A stretch of 64,000 nucleotides of DNA, from positions 1-64,000 of the forward strand of contig NZ_JBDFMD010000001.1 in the NCBI RefSeq assembly GCF_047238105.1. The letters run 5' to 3'. Shown one piece after another: positions 16,963-24,269 of the stretch. The notes under the pieces were generated by a model. The model did not search any database. It was given only the letters and a program-made list of their open reading frames with translations, and was not told the DNA's origin. The stretch is from Paenibacillus_D sp047238105 (GTDB lineage Bacteria; Bacillota; Bacilli; Paenibacillales; Paenibacillaceae). Each line of letters starts with the position of its first letter. The first letter of the stretch is position 1. Position numbers and translations under genes: made by a program.

Positions 16963-17106
16963 CTTTTGAAAGGTGATGTTTGTGTCGCTCAGTCTTTTGA
17001 AAGGTGATGTTTGTGTCATCGCTTAAACTTCTCAAAGGTAATGTTTGTGTCACAGAAATGGGCTCTAAGTATATGTTTGTGTCAAAAATAAGGGTATGTT
17101 TGTGTC
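16963..17106 (+). repeat. five direct repeats at island edge, putative transposon end
   Basis: ATGTTTGTGTC occurs five times in the same direction, at 16976, 17007, 17041, 17073 and 17096 (intervals 31, 34, 32 and 23 bp). The first two copies share a longer 24-bp unit (16963-16986 and 16994-17017), with TGAAAGGTG before the core; the third is a near match. Four of the five are followed by A. DDE transposons of the Mu/Tn7/IS21 type have such multiple transposase sites and end in CA-3', so the right end may be near 17107. No transposase gene is in the window. Confidence 0.7.
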
Positions 17107-17189
17107 ATTAGACACGCATCATAGGGGCTATAAACCGATCTTAATACATATGTACAAAATACGGGTTTTGTGCAAAAGTATATCTGAAT

Positions 17190-17227
17190 AACCCAGGCAG
17201 GCACGATTTCGGCTTGCCTGGGTTTTC
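17190..17227. terminator. bidirectional terminator by vgb
   Basis: AACCCAGGCA (17190-17199) pairs with TGCCTGGGTT (17215-17224), followed by TTCC on the plus strand. It lies 21 bp beyond the stop of the minus-strand vgb-like gene and could end it too. Confidence 0.6.
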
Positions 17228-17247
17228 CTTAGTTAATTTTCTTCAAT

Positions 17248-18162
17248 CTATGCTTTATCTATGGATGCTTCATTCAACAATATCAATCTTCCGATCTGAT
17301 CACATTCTTCAGCAAACCATACATCGCCATCGGAACTGACAGCGATACCGTGAGGCTCAGCATTGGCTGTCGGGATCGGATATTCGGTGATGATACCTTG
17401 CGTAGTGATCCGGCCGATCGCATTGTTAGACCATTCCGTGAACCACAGATCATCATGATGTCCTGCAGCTATGGCATGCGGCTTTGCATTTGCCGTTGGC
17501 AATTCGTATTCCGTTATGCTTCCGCTAATCGTAATTTTTCCTATCTTATTGCCAACAATCTCTACGAACCATATGGCGTTATCCGGTCCGCTCGTGATTC
17601 CTACAGGACCTGAGCTTTCTGTGGGAATCCTAAAGCGTTGGACGATTTCACCGGTTGTGTTCATACAGCCGATCGTATTCTTCCGATTTTCTGAAAACCA
17701 CATATTACCATCCGGACCTATCGTAATAAAAGACGGATACGACTTCGGATCTGGCAGATCGAATAGCTGCATTTCCCCGTCTGCTTTCAACCGTCCGATT
17801 TGGCCAACGTTCATGAGTGTGAACCAGATCGTCCCGCCTGGTCCTTCTGTGATGCCGTATGGTGCAGCTTGGGGTACCGGCAGTTCATACCTGGTATACT
17901 TCCCCACTGTATTCATTCTCCCAATGGCATTGGCATGATTTTCTGTAAACCACACTTCCCCAGCAACTTCGGCGATGCACATCACACCTGCTTGTGCAGT
18001 AGGGATGGGAAAGGAATCGATGGTCCCGTCACGATGAATCCGACTGATCCGGTTACCCTTGTGCTCCGTGAACCAGACCTCCCCGTTCTTCCCTGAAGTC
18101 ATGCCATAGGGCATCGCCCCTGTTCGCTGCAAGTCATATTCTTTTATTTCCATTGACCGCAT
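17248..18162 (-). CDS. vgb: virginiamycin B lyase-like protein (Vgb)
   Basis: A 304-aa seven-bladed beta-propeller made of repeats of the type GDVWFTE...IGRI, about 42 residues each. This is the Vgb/streptogramin B lyase pattern and its usual length. Vgb linearises type B streptogramins by an elimination at the ester bond, without hydrolysis. The frame continues upstream to 18303, but AAGGAGG eight bases before the ATG at 18162 fixes the start. A 190-nt leader with hairpins precedes it, which may serve inducible expression. Some homologues are general NHL-type propellers, so resistance is not certain. Confidence 0.82.
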   Translation of the reverse strand: MRSMEIKEYDLQRTGAMPYGMTSGKNGEVWFTEHKGNRISRIHRDGTIDSFPIPTAQAGVMCIAEVAGEVWFTENHANAIGRMNTVGKYTRYELPVPQAAPYGITEGPGGTIWFTLMNVGQIGRLKADGEMQLFDLPDPKSYPSFITIGPDGNMWFSENRKNTIGCMNTTGEIVQRFRIPTESSGPVGITSGPDNAIWFVEIVGNKIGKITISGSITEYELPTANAKPHAIAAGHHDDLWFTEWSNNAIGRITTQGIITEYPIPTANAEPHGIAVSSDGDVWFAEECDQIGRLILLNEASIDKA

Positions 18163-18278
18163 AAAAAAAACCTCCTTCATCCTTTTCACTGGACAGGAAG
18201 CCGGCATCGCAGCACAAGGACACATCTTGCCCTTTAACTTTAAGCAAGATCGTGCAGTGCACACCAAAAAAGCCAAAG

Positions 18279-18335
18279 CTAATCCTATCCCGCATAATCG
18301 CATGGTTCATGCACGAACCGCTACCGGACAGGATT
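18279..18335 (-). promoter_or_regulatory. structured leader of vgb
   Basis: On the minus strand CTAATCCT pairs with AGGATTAG across about 45 nt, enclosing a second hairpin GGTTC / GAACC. The outer stem is followed by CTTTGGCTTTTTTGG, resembling an attenuator upstream of an antibiotic-inactivation gene. Mechanism is inferred. Confidence 0.35.
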
Positions 18336-18431
18336 AGTAGATCATTGGCTTGGGTCACCCTCTCATGTTCTGATACATCTACCTTAGCACAAAGCTAGCT
18401 TTAACATCAAACCAAATGATGAGATTGACCA

Positions 18432-19322
18432 TTATGATCCTGTCCGTTCCGAACTCTTCAGCATCCGGATGAGCCAGGGCTTGAGGATCGGCAGCACGAC
18501 CGCTGGCTGCATCGCTTGCGTATGATCCATCCCGCTTCCGTTCACGATCTCTACCTCCCATCCCAGTTGCCGAAGCCGTTCCACATGTTTGCGCAGAATA
18601 CCGGCGATATCGACCGTCACACCTCCAAAATTGGCGCCATAGACGATCGTATCCTGCGCTCCGGCAAAAGCGAGCCTCGGCATCGACAGCTTCTCCTGAA
18701 TCAATCGATCATCGAAGGCCGTCAGGCTCTGGTACAATGTCATAAACTGCTTTGCCGTATCCGGAGGAAGGGCAACCGAGACCTGATCCCAGTCATATGC
18801 ATCCGGATCTCCGATATACTCAGAGGCCGGCTCACTTACTGACGTTTGCTCTACTGCTTGCCGATACGAATGCTCCGTCACCGTCATCATTTCCTTATAA
18901 GGCCCTTCATACGGAGGAAACCCGCCCATCACGAGACCAGCCAACCGGTCCGTGCGGATGGCCAGCTGAAGCCCAGCCAGTGCAAGCCAGGAGTAGCCAT
19001 AGTAGCTGAAAGGCTCTACACCCATCGTATCCGCAATCTGCAGCAGATCCGCAGCCACTTGCTCTGCTGTCAGACCATCCGGATTGGGATGGGCCATCAG
19101 GTGCCCTTCATAGTCGAAAAACAACACTTGAAACGTATCCTTCAGCCCATCGATAAGATGCTCCCCAAGCGCCGGGTCCACTCCCCACCCGGATAACGCC
19201 TCGGCTTCCTTGCCATAGACGGTCTTTTTGGCAACAGGCAGCATAACCGTCGGCGCGGACGGATCGCCTGCCAACCCCGCTTCGATCTCCGTACCGTTTG
19301 CCAGCTTTACATATTGGATCAT
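18432..19322 (-). CDS. alpha/beta hydrolase
   Basis: A 296-aa alpha/beta-hydrolase fold protein. Likely nucleophile Ser in YGYSWLA (near residue 110), an acid in the AGAQDTIV region, and His in SGMDHTQAM near the C-terminus. The substrate is unknown. GAGGGAGG lies before the ATG. It is divergent from the MerR-type regulator at 19476, which could control it through the shared 150-bp gap. Confidence 0.78.
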   Translation of the reverse strand: MIQYVKLANGTEIEAGLAGDPSAPTVMLPVAKKTVYGKEAEALSGWGVDPALGEHLIDGLKDTFQVLFFDYEGHLMAHPNPDGLTAEQVAADLLQIADTMGVEPFSYYGYSWLALAGLQLAIRTDRLAGLVMGGFPPYEGPYKEMMTVTEHSYRQAVEQTSVSEPASEYIGDPDAYDWDQVSVALPPDTAKQFMTLYQSLTAFDDRLIQEKLSMPRLAFAGAQDTIVYGANFGGVTVDIAGILRKHVERLRQLGWEVEIVNGSGMDHTQAMQPAVVLPILKPWLIRMLKSSERTGS

Positions 19323-19475
19323 AAGTGATACCTCCCTCTATGAGATATCTCCATCATATAACATGGATGCAATCTTTCGGTTTGATCGGTAATGACCCTT
19401 GATTTTGTTGGCTCAATTGGATTAAATATTGTTGTAGCAGTTGAAGGTTATACTTTAAAGATTGGAGCACATGCC

Positions 19476-20210
19476 ATGGAGACTGACTTGTACACACCGA
19501 AGCAGATGGCCGAGCGACTGCAGGTCAGCACGACCACCCTGCGCCGCTATGAGGATCAGGGGCTAATCCCTGACGTACCGAGGACTACCAGCAACCGCAG
19601 AGGATATACCTCGCTTCATCTGTGTGCCTTTATGGCCATCCGCGCATTGCTCCGAGGGTATGAGATCCCGATTGCCTACGAGACCATGAGACTGGTCAAA
19701 CAAGGCCGCAGCACCGATGCGCTATGGCTTGTCAACGAACAGCAGCATCACCTGCAGGTGGAAAAGTGGCGCGTGGAGTCCGTGGTACGCATGATCGAAG
19801 TGTCGGATTTTTCGTCCTACACCAAGGGGCGTGCTCATCTGCCTATAACGATTGGCGAGGCGGCCGAGATAGCTGGCGTCAATCCGTCTGCGATTCGGCA
19901 CTGGGAGAAGGAAGGATTAATCCGGACCGAGCGCAACCCGGACAACGGGTATCGCGTATTTACAGAGCCGGAGCTGCGCAAGATTATCGTCATTAGCAGC
20001 TTGCGCAAGACCGTCTATTTTATCGAGCCTATGAAGCAGCTTCTCGACCAACTGGAGACCCAGAGCATGGCCAACGTCGAGCGGGCCTTCCACCTGGCGC
20101 TCAGTCAGCTTAATGGCAAGCTCGGGCAGCAATTCCAGGCCATGTCGCGACTGATGAACTATATCCAAAAGATAGACTCACAACAATCAACAATTTCACC
20201 TCAGATATAA
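19476..20210 (+). CDS. MerR-family regulator with two HTH domains
   Basis: A 244-aa regulator. The first MerR-type HTH (YTPKQMAERLQVSTTTLRRY, residues 6-25) is followed by a second at about 124-165 (TIGEAAEIAGVNPSAIRHWE). Each has its own wing. A coiled region ends the protein. Classical MerR proteins have one HTH and dimerise, so this is an unusual tandem design. The start at 19476 follows TTGGAG; the longer frame from 19392 has no ribosome site. No cysteine metal motif is present. It may regulate the divergent hydrolase. Confidence 0.8.
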   Translation: METDLYTPKQMAERLQVSTTTLRRYEDQGLIPDVPRTTSNRRGYTSLHLCAFMAIRALLRGYEIPIAYETMRLVKQGRSTDALWLVNEQQHHLQVEKWRVESVVRMIEVSDFSSYTKGRAHLPITIGEAAEIAGVNPSAIRHWEKEGLIRTERNPDNGYRVFTEPELRKIIVISSLRKTVYFIEPMKQLLDQLETQSMANVERAFHLALSQLNGKLGQQFQAMSRLMNYIQKIDSQQSTISPQI

Positions 20211-20236
20211 ATTACATAATTTTAATTATGTTAACT
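20209..20236 (+). repeat. dif-like 28-bp site A
   Basis: An 11-6-11 layout: left arm AAATTACATAA, 6-bp centre TTTTAA, right arm TTATGTTAACT; the arms match as an inverted repeat at 8 of 11 positions. The right arm equals the XerD-side half of Bacillus-type dif sites (TTATGT-A/T-AACT). It begins at the stop of the merR gene. Confidence 0.5.
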
Positions 20237-20439
20237 AATAGCAACCGGCCAACTGCAAAACTGTCGGATTGCTCGGGTTGTCACACAATTTCTTAAACTT
20301 CCCGCTTCACTCGTGCATAGCTCATCATCGATATGGGTAAACAAACGTAAGTCACACTATTCATATCCATTGACCTATACAACAACGATACACACCCTTC
20401 CCAATACTGCATAATTCGATGAATGAGGTGATTGTACGG

Positions 20440-21381
20440 ATGAATCCAACACAACATGCAACCGATTCCATAAACCCTCTCGCTACAGAGTCTATCGACG
20501 CCATCGAAGGTCTGTCGGGCACCCATCCGGGATATCGGCGTGCGCATGCCAAAGGCGCCTGTTATCGTGCCGTCTTCCATCCGAGCGGAGAAGCGGCGGC
20601 GCTGACAACAGCGCCTCATCTGCAGGGTGGCAGTCTGGACGCGACCGTCCGCTTCTCCGGCAGCTCGACCGATCCGGCACTTGCTGACCTGCTCTCCCCG
20701 GCTAAAGGCATGGCGGTGCAATTCCACATCCCGGGCGGCCGGAAGACATACCTGGTCGGAGTGACTTTGCCCGTGTTTTTTGCCCGGACGCCCGAGTCCT
20801 TCCTCGATCTGGTGCGCGCCGTCCACAAGGGCCGGGCCGGTCATCTGTCCATGCTCGACATCTTCAAGGAAGTGGCAGAGCATTTTAGCGAGAGCAAGCA
20901 AAGCCTGCTCGCCGTTAAGCGGCTCCTGCCACCGTCAAGCTATGCCACTAACCGGTACTATACGATCCATGTCTATTATCTCATCGCCCCGGACGGCAGC
21001 AGTCGTCCGGTGAAGTTCGAGTGGCTGCCCGATGCAGGCGTGGATACCCTATCGCTGCACGAAGCGGCAGCCAAGCCTGCGGACTATCTGGAGCAAGAGA
21101 TGCATGAGAGACTGCAGCAGCGGCCCGCTTCGTTTTCGCTTAGCATTGTCCTGGGTGAAGAAGGAGATCCGACGGATGATAGTACGCAGGCCTGGCCAGA
21201 TGCCCGTGAACGGATCCATGCCGGCCGGCTCGATATCCTCGAAACGATCAAGGAACCGGACGACCTGTTGATGGACCCGACTGCGGTTGTCCCCGGCGTA
21301 GAATTATCGGACGATCCGATCCTCCATTTCCGCCGCGGCGCTTATGCCGAATCGTATCAGCGCCGGACCAATAGCCGCTAG
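20440..21381 (+). CDS. catalase-related heme peroxidase (SrpA-like)
   Basis: A 313-aa member of the small catalase-like peroxidase group (SrpA type). It shows HPGYRRAHAKG, the RFSGSS and KGMAVQFH segments of the heme pocket, and a late RRGAYAESYQRR motif that should hold the proximal Tyr. It lacks the long C-terminal regions of full catalases (~480 aa). Such proteins use H2O2 or peroxides. GAGGTGAT eight bases before 20440 marks that ATG as the start rather than 20419. It lies between dif-like sites A and B. Confidence 0.82.
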   Translation: MNPTQHATDSINPLATESIDAIEGLSGTHPGYRRAHAKGACYRAVFHPSGEAAALTTAPHLQGGSLDATVRFSGSSTDPALADLLSPAKGMAVQFHIPGGRKTYLVGVTLPVFFARTPESFLDLVRAVHKGRAGHLSMLDIFKEVAEHFSESKQSLLAVKRLLPPSSYATNRYYTIHVYYLIAPDGSSRPVKFEWLPDAGVDTLSLHEAAAKPADYLEQEMHERLQQRPASFSLSIVLGEEGDPTDDSTQAWPDARERIHAGRLDILETIKEPDDLLMDPTAVVPGVELSDDPILHFRRGAYAESYQRRTNSR

Positions 21382-21400
21382 TATATTGCTGCAACACCGG

Positions 21401-21443
21401 CATTAACCTCCTTGTCTCCATGATGGAGTTCAGGGGGTTAATG
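21401..21443. terminator. convergent intergenic hairpin
   Basis: CATTAACCTCC (21401-21411) pairs with GGGGGTTAATG (21433-21443), and CTCCA / TGGAG nests inside. It lies between the convergent peroxidase and acetyltransferase genes. No T run follows, so terminator function is uncertain. Confidence 0.4.
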
Positions 21444-21462
21444 CGTTCAACTATTGTCCCCT

Positions 21463-21981
21463 TCAGTTTATATGTCGCAATCGTAACATCATTAAATCTT
21501 CGTCAAAATACTGTTCATCAAGCTTTAATGCATGTGGTTCCATACCGTAAACTTCAAACCCCAGCGAGACATATAAGCGTTTTGCTGATTTGTTAATAGA
21601 CACCACCGTCAAATGAATCTGTTCCAATCCTTCACATTCTTTTGTAGCTCTTTCAATCAAGGCTGATATAAGGGCTTTACCTAACCCCCGTCCTCGAAAT
21701 TGTGGTTCTACGTACATACCGTAAATATTTCCTTTATGTGCGGTCTTAAGCCTGTTTTGACGTGAAAAATTGACAATGCCAACTAATGTGTTACTGTCGT
21801 CAAAACATCCCAATGTAAATTGATCCTTTGTATGGTGTATCCTTTCTATAAAGTGCCCCAGCGGTTTAGTTTCTTCATGCTCATACGTTGATCCAAATGC
21901 ATCGGGGTCATTCTTCAATGCACGCAACCTTACCTCTCTATAAACTTGGGCATCAGAGTCCTTCAACAGACGAATGTTCAT
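21463..21981 (-). CDS. GNAT-family N-acetyltransferase
   Basis: A 172-aa protein with the acetyl-CoA-binding motif RGRGLGKALI after YGMYVEPQF, and the later motif INKSAKRLYVSLGFEVYG, typical of ribosomal-protein or small-molecule acetyltransferases. The substrate is not predictable. Codon use is more AT-rich than in neighbours, which suggests transfer. Confidence 0.8.
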   Translation of the reverse strand: MNIRLLKDSDAQVYREVRLRALKNDPDAFGSTYEHEETKPLGHFIERIHHTKDQFTLGCFDDSNTLVGIVNFSRQNRLKTAHKGNIYGMYVEPQFRGRGLGKALISALIERATKECEGLEQIHLTVVSINKSAKRLYVSLGFEVYGMEPHALKLDEQYFDEDLMMLRLRHIN

Positions 21982-22145
21982 TTGTCACGTCCGATCATTT
22001 TTCGGTTTCTTTTGTTCATCCACTATCCCTCGTTTCATGAAGATCCATTCATTCTTTCATCATTCCATTATTTTTCCAGTAAATTTACAAAAAAAGCCAA
22101 GCCTGCGCATATGACAGACTTGGATTTGATATGCTTTGCTCCCCA

Positions 22146-22790
22146 CTATAAGCGTGCGAGCGCCTCGCTGACCGAATCCGAACCGGACACAAGATCATAG
22201 GACTTACGATACGTAGCGGGATTGTCGAGAACGGCTGCGATGACTGCCGCCACGTCTTCCCGAGGGATCGAGCCCTCATGGGCCGGAGTCTTGAGCGAGA
22301 TACGCCCGCTGCCGGGATCATCCAGCAGTCCGCCAGGTCGCAGGATGGTATAGATCAGCTCGGAGGATTCCAGGATCCGGTCGGCGTAATGCTTGGCCGC
22401 ATGATAATGACGGATACTGTCTGACCAGCGTTCCCTTGATTCCGCACCCAGAGCGCTGACGATGACAAATCTCGATATACCTGCCTGTTCAGCGGCTTCC
22501 ATTGCTTTGACCGCCCCATCCAAGTCGATAAGGATCGTCTTATCCGCGCCGGTGCTGCCTCCTGAACCCGCCGTGAAGACGATGGCATCGCAGGTCCGGG
22601 CCGCCTCAGCGATCTCTTCGACCGGTGCTTCAAGATCGGCCAATACACTTTCTACACCTTGCGCTCTGAAGGACGCTGCCTGCTCCTCTTTGCGCACCAT
22701 TGCCACCGGCACATGCTGTTTATCTGCCAGCATTTGTTTGACCAGGAGCTGTCCTATTTTACCGTTTGCTCCGATGATGAGTACTTTCAT
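22146..22790 (-). CDS. NAD(P)-binding Rossmann protein (NmrA/YwnB-like)
   Basis: A 214-aa atypical short-chain dehydrogenase. The glycine motif GANGKIGQ (8-15) binds NAD(P); YHAAKHYAD provides the Tyr-x-x-x-Lys-like pair; LRPGGLLDDP is typical of the sugar-epimerase-like or NmrA group. Size and pattern match small Bacillus proteins such as YwnB and YhfK. The reaction is unknown. AAAGGAGAG precedes the ATG. Confidence 0.8.
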   Translation of the reverse strand: MKVLIIGANGKIGQLLVKQMLADKQHVPVAMVRKEEQAASFRAQGVESVLADLEAPVEEIAEAARTCDAIVFTAGSGGSTGADKTILIDLDGAVKAMEAAEQAGISRFVIVSALGAESRERWSDSIRHYHAAKHYADRILESSELIYTILRPGGLLDDPGSGRISLKTPAHEGSIPREDVAAVIAAVLDNPATYRKSYDLVSGSDSVSEALARL

Positions 22791-23049
22791 AAGTTGCTCT
22801 CTCCTTTGCGTAATTGATCAGAGGGTCCCCCTCCCAATAGCTTGCCCTTTTATATGTATACACTTCTGAGGGACTCCACTAACACCTCTTTACTCGTTAT
22901 TGCTGGGATAATCCTTCAACAGACGCAGGAGGAGGTAGTTATTGGCTCATGCTTTAAATGAATATGAAATATCATGTTTATTTCAGACAATCCGATCAAA
23001 AGTAGTGAATAAAAGGTTTGGAAAAGAAAAATCAAAAAACAAGCTAATT

Positions 23050-23077
23050 TAAACGTAATTAATATTATGTTAACTTA
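23050..23077 (+). repeat. dif-like 28-bp site B
   Basis: Left arm TTTAAACGTAA, centre TTAATA, right arm TTATGTTAACT. The last 14 bases match the Bacillus dif right half (with A or T allowed at one position) completely. It lies 113 bp upstream of the xerS-like gene. Confidence 0.55.
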
Positions 23078-23096
23078 TTCCGTTAATTAAAATTTG

Positions 23097-23124
23097 AGTT
23101 TCCGTAATTAAAATTATGTAAACC
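23097..23124 (+). repeat. dif-like 28-bp site C
   Basis: Left arm AGTTTCCGTAA, centre TTAAAA, right arm TTATGTAAACC; the arms match as an inverted repeat at 8 of 11. By my recall of B. subtilis dif, 19 of 28 positions agree, including 11 in a row on the right. A degraded copy (CCGTTAATTAAAATTTGAG, 23080-23098) sits between sites B and C. The remainder of 22791-23189 shows nothing else. Confidence 0.55.
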
Positions 23125-23189
23125 TTCTCTTTCTCAGTTTACACTCCCACCCCCAGACTGCTAAGATAAGGGAAGTGAGGTGATGGAAC

Positions 23190-24269
23190 GTGAATATACT
23201 TAAAATTAAAGACCGGCAAGAGCTCGACAAACGAACGCCGCTGATGCCCTGGTATGTGGAGAAATTCATCAACTACAAGCTGCCCGATCTCTCCCCTTCC
23301 TCGCTGCTGGAATATGTCCGGGATTACGAGACCTTCTTCAACTGGCTGCGGGCCGAAGGGCTATCCGAAGCAACAACGAACCGTGATATTCAACTGCTCG
23401 AGTTGGAGAAACTCCATATGGACAATATTGATAATTACAAGATGTTCCTATCGGCTTTCAAAGATACGACTAACAGCCGGACAACGATCTCGCGCAAGCT
23501 CTCCTCGCTGCGCTCGCTGTTCCACTACCTGAGCCAGATCGCCGAGGATGATGAGTTCTATCCCCTGCTCAAGCGCAACGTCATGGCCAAGGTTGCGATC
23601 AAGCGGACCCACAAGCCGAAGGACACCGCGGCTAAGCTCGAAGGCAAGCTGCTGCAGGAAGAAGAGATCTATGCATTCATCGATTATGTAAAACGCCAGT
23701 ATCCGCTGGATGTGGTCAAGAACAAGCAAGCGCTTTACGCTTACGAACAGAACCATGTGCGGGATGCCTGCATCATCATCCTGATCCTGAACTCGGGGCT
23801 CCGCGTATCCGAGCTCGTCAATCTCAATCTCGAGGATATCGATCTCAAGAAAAAAGTCGTCTATGTCTACCGCAAGGGCGACAACGACGACACGTTCAAG
23901 TCTCCTGTCTACTTCCGCCAGGAGGCGGTGGATGATCTGACAGACTATCTCCGGATCCGCGAGAGCCATTACAAAGCGCCGCGGCGCGAAAAAGCGCTGT
24001 TCCTGGCCATTGCCAACGGCAGGCAGGAAGGCTCGCGCATGACGAAGCGGGCGATCCAGGAGATGGTGATCAAATACGCCAAGCGCTTCGGCAAACCGTA
24101 TCTCTCCGTCCATAAGCTGCGTCATTCCTTCGCCACCGACTACTACTTGCGCAACGATATCTATAAAACGCAGGAGCAGCTCGGACACGCATCACCGGAG
24201 ACGACGCAGATCTACGCCCATCTTACCGACAAGACAATGTCCGAAGCGATCGACCATCTCAAGGAGTGA
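23190..24269 (+). CDS. xerS: XerS-like tyrosine recombinase
   Basis: A 359-aa recombinase with full catalytic set: Arg205, Lys229, His308, Arg311, His333, Tyr342 (IYAHLT). The N-terminal signature LMPWYVEKFINYKL and the length match XerS, the single chromosome-dimer recombinase of streptococci, rather than ~300-aa XerC/XerD. It starts with GTG at 23190 behind GAGGTGAT. Dif-like sites lie directly upstream, as difSL lies beside xerS in streptococci, though the sites here resemble Bacillus dif. The last 11 bp overlap the convergent hydrolase gene. Confidence 0.85.
   Translation: MNILKIKDRQELDKRTPLMPWYVEKFINYKLPDLSPSSLLEYVRDYETFFNWLRAEGLSEATTNRDIQLLELEKLHMDNIDNYKMFLSAFKDTTNSRTTISRKLSSLRSLFHYLSQIAEDDEFYPLLKRNVMAKVAIKRTHKPKDTAAKLEGKLLQEEEIYAFIDYVKRQYPLDVVKNKQALYAYEQNHVRDACIIILILNSGLRVSELVNLNLEDIDLKKKVVYVYRKGDNDDTFKSPVYFRQEAVDDLTDYLRIRESHYKAPRREKALFLAIANGRQEGSRMTKRAIQEMVIKYAKRFGKPYLSVHKLRHSFATDYYLRNDIYKTQEQLGHASPETTQIYAHLTDKTMSEAIDHLKE

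Noticed and set aside
16963..17106. CRISPR-like spaced repeats
   Set aside because: Only five units, with degenerate flanks and intervals from 23 to 34 bp, no cas genes, and spacers that share sequence. A protein-binding array fits better.
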